A DNA stretch of 64,000 nt from Arthrobacter sp. efr-133-TYG-118 (GCF_030209755.1 NZ_JARVRH010000012.1:1-64000), one strand, 5' to 3'. Positions 35,625-44,832 are shown, counted from the first letter of the stretch. Notes: a model not told the origin generated them from the sequence alone. Program-made: numbers and translations.

Positions 35625-36245
35625 CTAGGCGAGGGCCGCCTTGAGCGCCGCGTGGACCCAATCCCGGTAGCGCTCCAGTCCCCAGGCGAAATCCAGCACG
35701 AGTGACCGGTAGGTGTCCGGGTGACCCACCGACCAGATCACGGCAGCAGCTTGCTCGTCGCTCATACCGGAAGTCAGTGCCCCACGCCGCCTGAGCGCAG
35801 CCGCTGCTTCCGCATAGTTCCGCAGCCGGATTTCGGCCCGGTCCCGCTCCACTTTTGCCGCTTCGGCGTCGACGGCGGAGGCCTGCCTCATGACACTGAA
35901 CAATTGGCTGCTTCGCGGATGTACCTCGGCGAACCAGTCGGCCAACAACGCTAGGACCGCCGCGGCGTCGGCGGCTGCGGCAGTCCGCTCGCGCATAGTC
36001 TCCGGCACCGAGCGGGGAGCATCCGGGCCCGCAGCCGTCGCGTCAACCACGGCCGAGAGCAGCGCAGCCTTGTTACCCACGGAGTTGTAGATGGTCTGGA
36101 TAGCCACGCCTGCTTGCTCCGCAACGGCCCCGATGGTCGTGGCCACGTATCCCCTGCTCAGAAACAGCTGCCGAGCGGCCTCCACGACGGCGGCCTTGGT
36201 CGCGACAGCTTGAGCTAACCGCCTGTCATTGTGTCGGATTTCCAC
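35625..36245 (-). CDS. TetR-family transcriptional regulator
   Basis: A 206-residue TetR protein starting with GTG at 36245. The helix-turn-helix is YVATTIGAVAEQAGVAIQTI then YNSVGNKAALLSAVVDATAA. It is divergent from the FAD monooxygenase gene at 36316. A perfect 15-bp inverted repeat in the short gap is its very probable operator, so it should repress both genes until a ligand binds. The C-terminal region has the helical effector domain with VIWSVGHPDTYRSLVLDFAW. Confidence 0.92.
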   Translation of the reverse strand: MEIRHNDRRLAQAVATKAAVVEAARQLFLSRGYVATTIGAVAEQAGVAIQTIYNSVGNKAALLSAVVDATAAGPDAPRSVPETMRERTAAAADAAAVLALLADWFAEVHPRSSQLFSVMRQASAVDAEAAKVERDRAEIRLRNYAEAAAALRRRGALTSGMSDEQAAAVIWSVGHPDTYRSLVLDFAWGLERYRDWVHAALKAALA

Positions 36246-36251
36246 GCGAAA

Positions 36252-36284
36252 AGAATAGCATTCTAGTGACTAGAATGCTATTCT
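36252..36284. promoter_or_regulatory. Perfect TetR operator palindrome
   Basis: Arms AGAATAGCATTCTAG and CTAGAATGCTATTCT are exact complements with a TGA spacer. It begins 7 bases from the TetR start codon and ends 31 bases before the flavoprotein start, so bound repressor would block both promoters. Confidence 0.92.
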
Positions 36285-36315
36285 AATGCCCTCGAACACC
36301 TCAGGAGGCTTCGCG

Positions 36316-37410
36316 ATGGACAGCAATGAGCCAGTGGACACCGTAGTTGTGGGCGCCGGGCAGGCAGGGCTCGCCACCGGATTCCACCTCAAGAAGCACC
36401 GGCAAGACTTCCTCATCCTGGACTCGCAGGCCCGCGTCGGCGACGTGTGGCGGAACCGGTGGGATTCCTTGCGGCTCTTCACTCCGGCGCAGCACGATTC
36501 CCTTCCCGGCATGCCGTTTCCCGCCGCCCGAGGCAGCTTTCCCGGCAAAGACGCCATGGCCGAATACCTCGAGGAGTACGCCAGGAGCTGGGAACTCCCG
36601 GTACGTCATGGTGCCCACGTCGTCGGCATCGAGCGGGAGGACGGCCGGTTCCGAGTACAGTCGAGCTCCGGGTCGATCCTGGTCAAGAACGTCGTTGTTG
36701 CCACCGGCCCGAACGCACAGCCAAGGATTCCGGCGTTCGCACAGGAGCTGGATCCCGGCATCCACCAACTTCACGGAGCCGAATACACCAACCCGGACTC
36801 GGTTCCGCCCGGAGATGTCCTGGTGGTCGGCTCCGGCACCTCCGGCGTCGAAATCGCCCTGGAGCTCGCGCCCACCCACCGCACTTACATTGCCGGAACC
36901 CCTCCGTTCCACGTTCCGGCCCCAGTGACGCGATACGCTGGCGGGCTTTGGTGGCTCTTCATCCACAAGGTGCTCAACAGATCTACCCCTGTCGGCCGTA
37001 AAGTCGCGGTCGGGTTCACCAAGCACGGCGCGCCCCTGATCCGCGCCTCCATCCGAGAGCTCGACGCCGCGGGAGTCACCCGCCTGCCACGGCTGACGGG
37101 GACCCGCGAGGGCCAACCCCTGACTGACGAAGGCCACGCGATTCCGGTGTCCACGGTGATCTGGGCTACCGGCTACCGGCCGGACTTTGGCTGGATCCGA
37201 GGACTTCCCGCGGACGAGGACGGCTGGCCCCTCACCTGTCGGGGCGCCGTGGAACAACTGCCGGGACTATTCTTCGTGGGTATGCCGTTCCAATACGGCC
37301 TGACTTCGGCCCTCGTGGGCGGAGTCGGCCGCGACGCCGAACACGTCGCAGGACTCATCGCCGGGCAGAATGGAGGGAAACCGGTCATCCCGTCCGTTAT
37401 TCAAATGTGA
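36316..37410 (+). CDS. Flavin-dependent monooxygenase / FAD-NAD(P) oxidoreductase
   Basis: About 364 residues from the ATG at 36316, preceded by AGGAGG; an earlier ATG at 36286 abuts the operator. The FAD motif is VVVGAGQAGLATGFHLKKHR; the NADPH motif is VLVVGSGTSGVEIALELAPT. A further conserved stretch is VWRNRWDSLRLFTPAQHDSL. This matches flavin-containing monooxygenase/TrkA-like oxidoreductases of the CzcO type. The end carries VIWATGYRPDFGW, the usual ATG motif. Target substrate unknown; the TetR-controlled arrangement suggests an inducible detoxification or oxidation. Confidence 0.9.
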   Translation: MDSNEPVDTVVVGAGQAGLATGFHLKKHRQDFLILDSQARVGDVWRNRWDSLRLFTPAQHDSLPGMPFPAARGSFPGKDAMAEYLEEYARSWELPVRHGAHVVGIEREDGRFRVQSSSGSILVKNVVVATGPNAQPRIPAFAQELDPGIHQLHGAEYTNPDSVPPGDVLVVGSGTSGVEIALELAPTHRTYIAGTPPFHVPAPVTRYAGGLWWLFIHKVLNRSTPVGRKVAVGFTKHGAPLIRASIRELDAAGVTRLPRLTGTREGQPLTDEGHAIPVSTVIWATGYRPDFGWIRGLPADEDGWPLTCRGAVEQLPGLFFVGMPFQYGLTSALVGGVGRDAEHVAGLIAGQNGGKPVIPSVIQM

Positions 37411-37472
37411 CTTTGCATGCCGGCTGTTGTACCGTCGAGGTGCGACCCAATCCCCAACTGGGCCGCTTCCGG

Positions 37473-37637
37473 GTTGACGCCGAGCTCTGCCGCAATCCGG
37501 AATCCGCCCGACCCGCGGCAGAGACGGGGGACCCAGAGTCTCCGGGCCTACTTCTCCACAGGCCCTTGGGGTGAAGCCGCCACGTGCGGCCGGACGGCCT
37601 CGTCCGAACCCGACAGCTAACCTCGAAGGCGTTGAGA
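37473..37637 (+). promoter_or_regulatory. c-di-AMP (ydaO/yuaA) riboswitch
   Basis: The region matches the actinobacterial ydaO consensus. CTCTGCCGC (37484-37492) pairs with GCGGCAGAG (37515-37523). This is followed by ACGGGGGACCCA, a variable stem (GGGCC to GGCCC), TGGGGTGAAGCCGCC, and the hallmark CGAACCCGACAGCTAACCTC then GAAGGCGTTGAGAG. It ends 10 bases before the ATG of a membrane-anchored Pro-rich protein. In actinobacteria this riboswitch precedes cell-wall hydrolase and ion-homeostasis genes, generally as an off-switch for high c-di-AMP. Confidence 0.92.
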
Positions 37638-37647
37638 GGCAATCACC

Positions 37648-38733
37648 ATGTCCCCAACCATGGATCAGCCTCGCCGTGCCCAAGTGGCGCGCGAGCGCAT
37701 CAAACCAACCGGACGTCGTCGGGCCAAAGACAACGAACCGTTCATTGCTGCACCGGCTTCTGAACCTTTGATTTCGACGGCGGCCGCCGCCACCACGGCA
37801 ACCCCGACGACGGCGGCGCCCACCACGCGCGCGGCCGCCCGCGCAGCCGAACGGAAGAGAGCTTCCCAAGCCAGGGAAACCGCGTCCATTCCGACAGTGG
37901 CTACTCCGACGGTGGCTGCCGAGACGGCAGAGCCAGCGACCACCGCCATTCCGACCGTGACTGCTCCGACAGTGGCCCCCGCGACAGCAGAGCGGGCCAA
38001 CACCGAGGAGGCAGCCACAACGGCACTCCCGCCGGCACCCCGTGCCGCCGTTGGTCCGGCGTCGTTCACCGGCTCATCGTTCAGCCGCGAACCGCACGCC
38101 GTCCTTAAGAAGGCTGCCGCCGTCCGGACGATGAGCAACCGAATGGCCGTGGTGACGGGTGCCGTAGGCATCTTGTTGGCGGCGGCTTCGGTTAGCCAGG
38201 CTCTTGAGTTGCCCTTCTTTGGCCAGGAAACACAGACGCAGGACGCTACTAGCGCGGATAGCCAAGACTCCACGCAATCCGGTGCTCCTTCCACGACGGC
38301 AAGCATTTCACCCAGCCCCGCAGCATCACCTTCGGCAGCTACCCCAAGCGCCAAGTCCGGCCAGACCGCAGCGGACCCGGCGCAACATTCGCCGCAAGGA
38401 CCCGCCGCCGTCGGACCGTCGAGTGTCTCGGCGCCGTCGATCTCCGTCCAGGTTCCTGCCGTCCCGTCAGCACTGCCCCCAAGCCTCACCCCGGTGCCTG
38501 TTCCGTCCAATCCGGTTCCGGCCCAGCCGGTGCCAGCCCCCAGCCCCGGTCCGACCGGACCAACGAGCCCCACCCCGACGCCGGATCCGACGGACCCAGC
38601 GTCTCCGACGCCCGCGCCCACTGGTTCTTGGAAGCCGCGGAACCCACCGAGCCCTACTCCCACGCCACAGCCCACGCAGTCGGGCGTTGATCTTGGGTCG
38701 ATTTTGGACGCAGCAACCAAGGCCCTGCAGTGA
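37648..38733 (+). CDS. Membrane-anchored Pro/Ser/Thr-rich protein under c-di-AMP riboswitch
   Basis: A 361-residue protein with no recognised domain. About 165 N-terminal residues are basic and rich in Ala/Thr/Pro with tandem PTVA-type motifs (IPTVATPTVAAETA, then TVTAPTVAPATAE). A single hydrophobic helix follows near residues 168-186 (AVVTGAVGILLAAASVSQAL). The remaining 170 residues are Ser/Pro/Thr-rich with PSPTPTP-type repeats and end SGVDLGSILDAATKALQ. This looks like a cytosolic tail, one membrane anchor and a cell-wall-spanning stalk. The riboswitch upstream links it to c-di-AMP and wall or osmotic homeostasis, but no enzyme domain (RPF, NlpC/P60, LysM) is visible. GAGAGG precedes the ATG. 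Confidence 0.75.
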   Translation: MSPTMDQPRRAQVARERIKPTGRRRAKDNEPFIAAPASEPLISTAAAATTATPTTAAPTTRAAARAAERKRASQARETASIPTVATPTVAAETAEPATTAIPTVTAPTVAPATAERANTEEAATTALPPAPRAAVGPASFTGSSFSREPHAVLKKAAAVRTMSNRMAVVTGAVGILLAAASVSQALELPFFGQETQTQDATSADSQDSTQSGAPSTTASISPSPAASPSAATPSAKSGQTAADPAQHSPQGPAAVGPSSVSAPSISVQVPAVPSALPPSLTPVPVPSNPVPAQPVPAPSPGPTGPTSPTPTPDPTDPASPTPAPTGSWKPRNPPSPTPTPQPTQSGVDLGSILDAATKALQ

Positions 38734-38894
38734 GGATGGGACAGCATCGAACACTTGCCGTTGAGTGGCACGGGCGGTGCTGCGGGCACACCCGGACGCA
38801 GATCGTTCAGCACCGCCCGGACCGCTGGCGCTGCAGCCTTCAGCTGAGGCAATTCAACAAGTAGGCCAGCGCGCGGCTTCCGGTACCAGCGGCT

Positions 38895-40109
38895 TCAAAT
38901 CCGCGGGCGGCCCGCCCAGCGGCGTGCTTTGAGCGTTGCATGGAGTTCGAGCCGCGTTGCGCCATTCAACGGATCTGCGCCGATGAGCTGGCGGACCCTG
39001 GCGAGCCGGTTGTAGATGCTGCTGCGGTGCAGGTGGAGCTTCGCGGCCACGTCCTGCACCGAGCCGTCGCTGTCGTAAAGCAATTCGAGCACGGGCAGCA
39101 GCTCGCCGTTGCGGTCCGCATCCTCGATCTCTTGGAAATGTGCCGAGATCGAATCGTCCCAGCCACCGGGCGCCTGTAGTCGTTCGAACAACTGGTAGAT
39201 CCCGGCCGAGCGGCTGTCCACGAGCTCGCCGAGTGGAGGATCGACGGCGGCAGCCTGGGCCGCGAGCTTCGACTGTCGGTAGGCCCGGCCCAGCTGGCGG
39301 ATGACTGAAAACGGCTCGCTGATGCCGAGTATGACCCGGTCCACCTTCCGGCCGGCGCGCTTGGCGAGTTCCAGCTGATAATGAACCAGGACTTGGGCAT
39401 GCACTGCCCGTCCGCCCGTTTCGCGGAACAACAGGACCGAGTGCGTCTCGGTGCCAGCGCTGAAAAGCACGGAATCGACCCCGATAGTTGCCTGCAGCGC
39501 GGCGGAGCGGTGCGTCAGGGTCGCCGCTATCGGATCCGAGACGCCGCCACTGTCCTCCGCGTCGAGCACGGTAACCAGCTGCCACGGTCCTCGGCCTTGG
39601 ATCTCCTTCCAGCCTGCCACGGCCGCCACCGCATTGGACTCGCCCTGGCAGGCAGCCAGGAATTCCTGCTCACGACGGCGCCGGAACTCCGATTCGGCAG
39701 TATTGGAATCGAGCAGCAACCCCGCGAGCAGGTCCAGCTCGTCCCGGACGCCCGGCAACTCGGCGAGTATCGCCGTCGCGGTCTGCTCGTCAAGGTCTTG
39801 CTGGACCCAGAGGTACCCCACACGGAATCCGCGCACCAGCAGGGGGACGCAGACGCGTCCCACCATCCCGAGTTCTTCATTGGCGGGCACGACGACGGGA
39901 CGCACCGCGGTGGAGATGCCGTGCGAGAGCTGCCACGCACTGACGTCCACCGGGACCCGTTTGCTCAGGAGGAAATTCACGCGCACACGGTCGGCGTGGG
40001 ACTGGTTGGAACTGTAGGCAAGCAGCACGCCGTCGAGGTCTTCCAGCGAGAGTCCGCGGCCCAATTTGAGTGCGACGTCCTCGACGATTTTCTCCACGTC
40101 TTGCTGCAT
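38895..40109 (-). CDS. PucR-family transcriptional regulator (candidate ald regulator)
   Basis: About 404 residues from the ATG at 40109 (MQQDVEKIVEDVALKLGRGL). The N-terminal 200 residues form a GAF-like sensory region; the C-terminus has the PucR helix-turn-helix VQDVAAKLHLHRSSIYNRLA. It is divergent from alanine dehydrogenase. In Bacillus the PucR-type AdeR activates ald, so the same role is likely here, sensing alanine. The symmetric site at 40163-40178 lies between. A frame start at 40229 is rejected because it would cover the promoter gap. Confidence 0.88.
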   Translation of the reverse strand: MQQDVEKIVEDVALKLGRGLSLEDLDGVLLAYSSNQSHADRVRVNFLLSKRVPVDVSAWQLSHGISTAVRPVVVPANEELGMVGRVCVPLLVRGFRVGYLWVQQDLDEQTATAILAELPGVRDELDLLAGLLLDSNTAESEFRRRREQEFLAACQGESNAVAAVAGWKEIQGRGPWQLVTVLDAEDSGGVSDPIAATLTHRSAALQATIGVDSVLFSAGTETHSVLLFRETGGRAVHAQVLVHYQLELAKRAGRKVDRVILGISEPFSVIRQLGRAYRQSKLAAQAAAVDPPLGELVDSRSAGIYQLFERLQAPGGWDDSISAHFQEIEDADRNGELLPVLELLYDSDGSVQDVAAKLHLHRSSIYNRLARVRQLIGADPLNGATRLELHATLKARRWAGRPRI

Positions 40110-40162
40110 GGAGAAAACACTACTTGCCCCACGAACATCAGGCGACACCTGACGCTCCCTGG

Positions 40163-40178
40163 CTCGACAAATGTCGAG
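40163..40178. promoter_or_regulatory. Candidate PucR operator CTCGACA-AA-TGTCGAG
   Basis: A perfect 7-bp dyad with a 2-base spacer lies in the 218-bp divergent gap between the pucR-type gene and ald. A further GAGC follows two bases later (TCGAGC), extending partial symmetry. Confidence 0.7.
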
Positions 40179-40327
40179 TCGAGCAAGGTGAAAACCCCGG
40201 AATTCCGGGGAAGTCAGCCACGGCGGCAATCACCTTTCCTGTCGCCTGGCTCACAGCGGATTTATTCTGGAAGCACAGTCCCCCGCAGAAAAAAGGCCGT
40301 TGAAGCCTTTCGAACATGGAGCCCAAA

Positions 40328-41446
40328 ATGATCATCGGTGTCCCCAAAGAGATCAAGAACAACGAATTCCGCGTTGCCATCACAGCCGCGGGCGTTCACG
40401 AGTTCCGCACCCACGGCCACACTGTGTTGGTGGAACGAGGCGCAGGCCTGGGCTCCGGTATCACGGACGAGGAATACGCGGTTGCCGGTGCGGAGATCGT
40501 GGCCGAAGCCGACGACGTCTGGGCACGCGCTGACATGGTCATGAAGGTCAAGGAACCCATCAAGGCCGAGTACCACCGCTTCCGCAAGGGCCTGATCCTC
40601 TTCACCTACCTGCACCTGGCCGCCGAGGCCGAGCTGACCCAGGAACTCATCAACTCCGGCGTCACGGCCATCGCCTACGAAACCGTCCAGGACGGCCGCG
40701 CTCTGCCCCTCCTGGCGCCGATGTCCGAGGTCGCCGGCCGCCTGTCGGTCGTCGTCGGCGCTTCCTCCCTCATGGCTCCCGCCGGTGGCAAGGGTGTGCT
40801 GCTGGGCGGCGTCCCGGGTGTCCGCCCGGCCAAGGTCGTTGTCCTCGGCGCCGGTGTTGCCGGTACCAACGCCGCCGCCATGGCCCTTGGCCTGGGCGCC
40901 GATGTCACCATCATGGACATCAACATCAACCGCCTCCGCGAACTGGATGCCCTCTACCAGGGCCGCCTGAAGACGGTCGCTTCCAACGCGTACGAGATCG
41001 AGAAGTCCGTGGTCGACGCCGACCTCGTCATCGGTTCCGTGTTGATCCCGGGCGCCAAGGCCCCCAAGCTTGTCACCAACGAGCTGGTTTCCCGCATGAA
41101 GCCCGGCTCCGTGCTGGTGGACATCGCCGTGGACCAGGGCGGCTGCTTCGAGGACACGCACCCCACCACGCACCAGGAACCCACGTACAAGGTCCACAAC
41201 ACGATCTTCTACTGCGTCGCGAACATGCCGGGCGCCGTTCCGAACACCTCCACCTACGCTCTGACCAACGTCACGCTGCGCTACGCGGTGTCACTGGCCA
41301 ACCTGGGGGTCAAGGCCGCATTCGACCGCGACCCTGCCCTGGCCGCCGGCCTCAACATCGCCGCAGGCAAGGTCACGCACCGCTCGGTCTCCGAGGCGCA
41401 CAACCTGCCCCTCGTCGCCGACTGGCACAACCTGGTTTCGGCTTAG
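40328..41446 (+). CDS. ald: Alanine dehydrogenase
   Basis: A 372-residue enzyme, the standard Ald length, from the ATG at 40328 with GGAG 7 bases before. It begins [20 protein letters not shown]. The catalytic Lys near residue 75 (MKVKEPI) and His near residue 96 ([14 protein letters not shown]) are present. The Rossmann motif is [20 protein letters not shown]. It interconverts L-alanine and pyruvate with NAD(H) and ammonium. It is divergent from the PucR regulator. A strong terminator hairpin follows. Confidence 0.96.
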   Translation: MIIGVPKEIKNNEFRVAITAAGVHEFRTHGHTVLVERGAGLGSGITDEEYAVAGAEIVAEADDVWARADMVMKVKEPIKAEYHRFRKGLILFTYLHLAAEAELTQELINSGVTAIAYETVQDGRALPLLAPMSEVAGRLSVVVGASSLMAPAGGKGVLLGGVPGVRPAKVVVLGAGVAGTNAAAMALGLGADVTIMDININRLRELDALYQGRLKTVASNAYEIEKSVVDADLVIGSVLIPGAKAPKLVTNELVSRMKPGSVLVDIAVDQGGCFEDTHPTTHQEPTYKVHNTIFYCVANMPGAVPNTSTYALTNVTLRYAVSLANLGVKAAFDRDPALAAGLNIAAGKVTHRSVSEAHNLPLVADWHNLVSA

Positions 41447-41483
41447 TTTCACTCGGCCGCTGACGGGCGCGGCTTAGCGACCC

Positions 41484-41527
41484 CGACGGCGGGGTGCGGC
41501 TTCCATGGAAGCGGCACCCCGCCGTCG
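41484..41527 (+). terminator. Strong hairpin terminator after ald
   Basis: Nested arms CGACGGCGGGGTGC and its exact complement enclose an inner palindrome GCTTCCATGGAAGC with single-base bulges. The 44-base structure starts 37 bases after the ald stop. No long T-run follows, but the stem is very stable. Confidence 0.75.
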
Positions 41528-41817
41528 TAGGCACTCTTGGGTACGGGACGGGCCGCACTCTCCCCGCCTGAGCTCCGGTCCGCTGTTGGCGGACAGGGGT
41601 TCCTCCGAGGGACCCGGGAAGGAATACGCTCCTTGAAACCTCCACCGCCCGCATAACGTCCCCCTGCGCATAACCGCTTAACTGCGGCTCCACATAATTG
41701 GGTGCAGTTCATTGTCAATGGCCTGTCCTATGTAGTTCTTCAAACTTTTTTAAGTTCTTTCGATTGGACGGGTCTCTTCGGCCTAATAATGTCGTAGGTC
41801 CCTGAAATGCTTGGTTT
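41528..41817. other. Non-coding gap before the DUF222 gene (370 bp with terminator)
   Basis: Apart from the terminator, no convincing gene is visible here: short frames on the - strand lack family character and ribosome sites. The last 100 bp are AT-richer (TTAAGTTCTTTCGATTGG) and should hold the promoter for the DUF222 gene. Confidence 0.5.
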
Positions 41818-43352
41818 ATGGCCGGCATTCGGGGAACACAGCTGATAGGAGCGGGCGCGCCGTCCGGCGGCGCGGTCCCGGATGCTGTCCCCGGTGTCGT
41901 TGTCCCGCGCGTTCGGGTGCAGGACCTGATCGATGTCGTGAAGTCGCTTCGCCCGGCCGCTGCCTTTGAACTGGCGGGCGGCACTGAACTGATCAACCAG
42001 TTGCGTGCACTGGAGGACCTGAAGTCCGCGGCCGCGGCCGCGGCCGCGCAGGCGAGGATCGCCGTCGCGTTCGATGCCGCCCAGCGCAGCGCCGAGACGG
42101 CGGCGGGTGTTCCGGCCGAGGAGCGGGGACGCGGGGTCGCCGCACAGGTGGCCCTGGCCCGGCGGGAATCCCCCGCCCGCGGATCCCGGCTCCACGGACT
42201 CGCCAAAGCCCTCGTGAGCGAAATGCCGCACACCCTCGCCGCCCTCGAGTCAGGACACCTCAACGAATGGCGCGCCACCCTGCTCGTGAAGGAAACAGCC
42301 TGCCTGGCCGCCGAAGAACGCTGCGCCGTGGACGAGGAACTGGCCGCCGACGCTGGGACGTTCGACGGTATGGGAGACAAGGCCATCATCGCCGCGGCCC
42401 GGACCGCGGCCTACCGCCGGGACCCACGCTCGGTCACCCGGCGGGCCAGCCACGCCGCCACGGAACGGCACGTCAGCCTGCGCCCGGCACCGGACACCAT
42501 GACCTACCTCACCGCCCTGCTCCCCGTCGCCCAGGCGTGGCCGTGCACGCGGCCCTGTCCCGGCACGCCGACACCCTCCGCTCCGCCGGGGAGACCCGGT
42601 CCCGGGGCCAGATCATGGCCGACGCCCTCATCGAACGGACCACCGGCACCCCCGCCGGGATCAGCGGGGTGGAGGTGCAGCTCGTCATGACCGACCGGAC
42701 CCTGTTCCAGGGCGATGCCGAGCCGGCCCGCCTGCCTGGCTACGGGATCGTCCCCGCCGCCTGGGCCAGGACACTCCTCACCGGGAACGAGCACGTCGAA
42801 CCCGGCCAGCGCGGAGACAAACAGCCTGGCCACGGGCTTCGGCAGGACCAAGCCGGGCAGGATCAGGACCTGAAGGTTTGGCTCCGGCGCCTCTTCACCG
42901 CCCCCGGGACCGGGGAGCTTGTCGGCGTCGATTCGCGGGCGCGGCTTTTCCCGGCAGGCTTGCGGCGCTTCATCCAGGCCCGCGACGACTCCTGCCGCCC
43001 CCCCTACTGCGACGCACCGATCCGGCACTTCGACCACATCGTCCCGTGGCACAACGGGGGACCCACCAGCCTGGCCAACGGCGCGTGCCTGTTCGAAGCC
43101 TGCAACCACACCAAAGAACTCACCGGCTGGATGGCACGAACCCCGACAGCAAAAACCGGCCCCGGGACACGGCACGTCCTCGACATCCGCACCCCCACCG
43201 GACACCACTACCGATCAACAGCCCCACCCCTGCCAGGCACCCACGAGCCAGAAGATAAGCCTCCGCGTTCCAGACACCAGCGACGCAAGCTACGACACCA
43301 CGCCAAGGCGCTGAAATACGCCCGCGTCACCGAATTACACACCGCCGCGTGA
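41818..43352 (+). pseudogene. DUF222/HNH endonuclease, frameshifted
   Basis: Two frames together give one DUF222 protein. The first (to about 42534) covers the DUF222 helical part, ending [20 protein letters not shown]. The second continues [20 protein letters not shown] and carries the complete HNH domain ([20 protein letters not shown] then [20 protein letters not shown]). The shift fits loss of one G in CCCAGGCGTGG at 42531-42540, where family members read [11 protein letters not shown]. All other parts look intact, so this is a recent mutation, a programmed shift or an assembly error. Catalytic His/Asn residues are retained. Confidence 0.85.
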
Positions 43353-43377
43353 GCAGCTCAGTCGAGCACGACGCCGG

Positions 43378-44151
43378 CTATGGCTTGACCGGGTTGCCCG
43401 GGAGGATCTCGGAGGGAACGGGCTGGGGCAACGGGAGCGTGGGCGTTGGGACCGCCGGCGTCGGGATCGTGATAGCTCCGGGGCGGCCCTTGGTGATGTC
43501 ATGCAATCCATTACGCGGATCCGACTCGGACCCGGGCGCGGTAGCGCTGGGAGTGGCATGCGGCGATGGATGTGTGTTGTTGTTTTGGGCGTCGGGGTTG
43601 GAGGACTCCGGCGAAGGCGACGCGGGAATGCTTGTTCCCGTGGTGACCATGGGACCAGGCTCCGGACGTGTCCCTTGTTGCGGAGCTTTGCCGCCCGATC
43701 CAGGGCTTAGCTGGGAAACTACCGATCCCACCACGGCGCCCAAGTGTTCAATCGTTCCGGGAATGCCGCCGTCGGACGCGGCCGCAGCGGTAGCTCCGGC
43801 GGCAAGGGAAGCCGCAACGGCAACAGCGGCGAAGGTCAAACGGCCCTTTTTACGGCGACGGGCGGCCAGTTCGTCAAGAGGTGCAGCCGCGGCACGGGAA
43901 GCCGCCCCAACTGGCGCAACAGTCTCCACGGCGGTAACAGCTTCAACCGGCGCAAGAGCTTCAACCGGCGCGGCCGTGACGCGGGCAGGTGCCATCAAGG
44001 CTTGCACTGCCGCCGATGGCTGCGGCCGGCTGCTCGCAAGGTCGCGCAGTTCCAGCAACTCGGTCCGGATCTCGTACGCTTCGTCGAGCCCGGCTTCATC
44101 AAGCAGGCGGTCAATGCCTTGCTCGCCGAAAGATGCGGATTTTTCGCTCAT
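43378..44151 (-). CDS. Putative anti-sigma factor / membrane protein
   Basis: A 257-residue protein. The N-terminal 50 residues have LDEAYEIRTELLELRDLASS and may bind the sigma factor. Ala/Val repeats (APVEALAPVEAVTAVETV) come next, then a single membrane helix near residues 103-125 (LTFAAVAVAASLAAGATAAA). The outer part is a Ser/Pro/Asn-rich stalk of about 110 residues. No zinc-binding HxxxCxxC motif is seen, so a ZAS-type anti-sigma is unproven. Its ATG overlaps the stop of the ECF sigma gene by four bases (translational coupling), which supports an anti-sigma role. Confidence 0.72.
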   Translation of the reverse strand: MSEKSASFGEQGIDRLLDEAGLDEAYEIRTELLELRDLASSRPQPSAAVQALMAPARVTAAPVEALAPVEAVTAVETVAPVGAASRAAAAPLDELAARRRKKGRLTFAAVAVAASLAAGATAAAASDGGIPGTIEHLGAVVGSVVSQLSPGSGGKAPQQGTRPEPGPMVTTGTSIPASPSPESSNPDAQNNNTHPSPHATPSATAPGSESDPRNGLHDITKGRPGAITIPTPAVPTPTLPLPQPVPSEILPGNPVKP

Positions 44152-44732
44152 GATGTGCCATTCCTTAGTAGTGCACGTTCTCTCAGTGCACTCAATGCCC
44201 TGCGCTGCAACTGCTTCACGGCTCCTTGGGACTTGCCCATGATGGCCGCTGTTTCTTCCAACGACAGGTCCGCCACGACCCGTAGGGCCAGGACCTCCCG
44301 GTAGTCGGGGTTGAGGTCGGCCAGTAGCTCGGTTACGGCCAGGCCTTCCCCATGCCCGAATGCCTGGTCCTCGGCCGAAGGCGCGCGCCGCGAATCCAGA
44401 TCGGATTCATAGGGCGCGGAATCAGGGGTGCGTTCCCGCTTGCGATAGTGATCCACCATTCGCGCGTGCGCTATGGAGAAGAGCAGGGTCTTCGCCCCCT
44501 GGAGACCTCCTCGGAGGGTATCCAGTTTGGGATAGAGAGCCAGGAACACGTCCTGGGTAACTGCTTCCGGATCGTCTACGCCGCGGGCGCGAAGGTATCC
44601 AAACACCGGTCCGGAAAACTCGTTGTAGGCAGCCGTGAAGAGCAGTGCGGGATCTTCCTCGTCCGCCTGCAAATATTCATCAGCCAAAGGGTCCAGCACC
44701 CGCGACCCCTCCATCCCACGCAGCGCGGTCAT
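44148..44732 (-). CDS. ECF-type RNA polymerase sigma factor
   Basis: A 194-residue sigma-70 family factor. Region 2: LLFTAAYNEFSGPVFGYLRA, then TQDVFLALYPKLDTLRGGLQ with HARMVDHYRKRERTPD. Region 4: LNPDYREVLALRVVADLSLE then ETAAIMGKSQGAVKQLQRRA. It is followed, with a four-base overlap, by a single-pass membrane protein that is probably its anti-sigma factor. The secreted low-complexity protein gene at 44833 precedes it and is a possible target. Confidence 0.92.
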   Translation of the reverse strand: MTALRGMEGSRVLDPLADEYLQADEEDPALLFTAAYNEFSGPVFGYLRARGVDDPEAVTQDVFLALYPKLDTLRGGLQGAKTLLFSIAHARMVDHYRKRERTPDSAPYESDLDSRRAPSAEDQAFGHGEGLAVTELLADLNPDYREVLALRVVADLSLEETAAIMGKSQGAVKQLQRRALSALRERALLRNGTS

Positions 44733-44776
44733 CGTCCCTGGCCTGGGAAATGACCGCTGCTGCAGTCTGTTGCGTC

Positions 44777-44811
44777 GCGGGGCCCCTTGTCATTTAGCCA
44801 AGGAGCCCCGC
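44777..44811 (-). terminator. Hairpin terminator after the secreted low-complexity gene
   Basis: Arms GCGGGGC and GCCCCGC plus inner CCTTG and CAAGG, with one internal mismatch, form a stem around a 9-base loop. It lies 21 bases after the stop of the gene at 44833 on the - strand. No T-run follows. Confidence 0.6.
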
Positions 44812-44832
44812 CGTTCAAGCGTAGCCGCAGTG

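Noticed and set aside
36286..36315. An earlier ATG for the flavin monooxygenase at 36286
   Set aside because: It abuts the operator, lacks a ribosome site, and the later ATG at 36316 has a perfect AGGAGG at good spacing and starts just before the FAD motif.
41449..41718. Short open frames on the - strand after ald
   Set aside because: They cross the terminator hairpin, have no ribosome site or known motif, and overlap each other.
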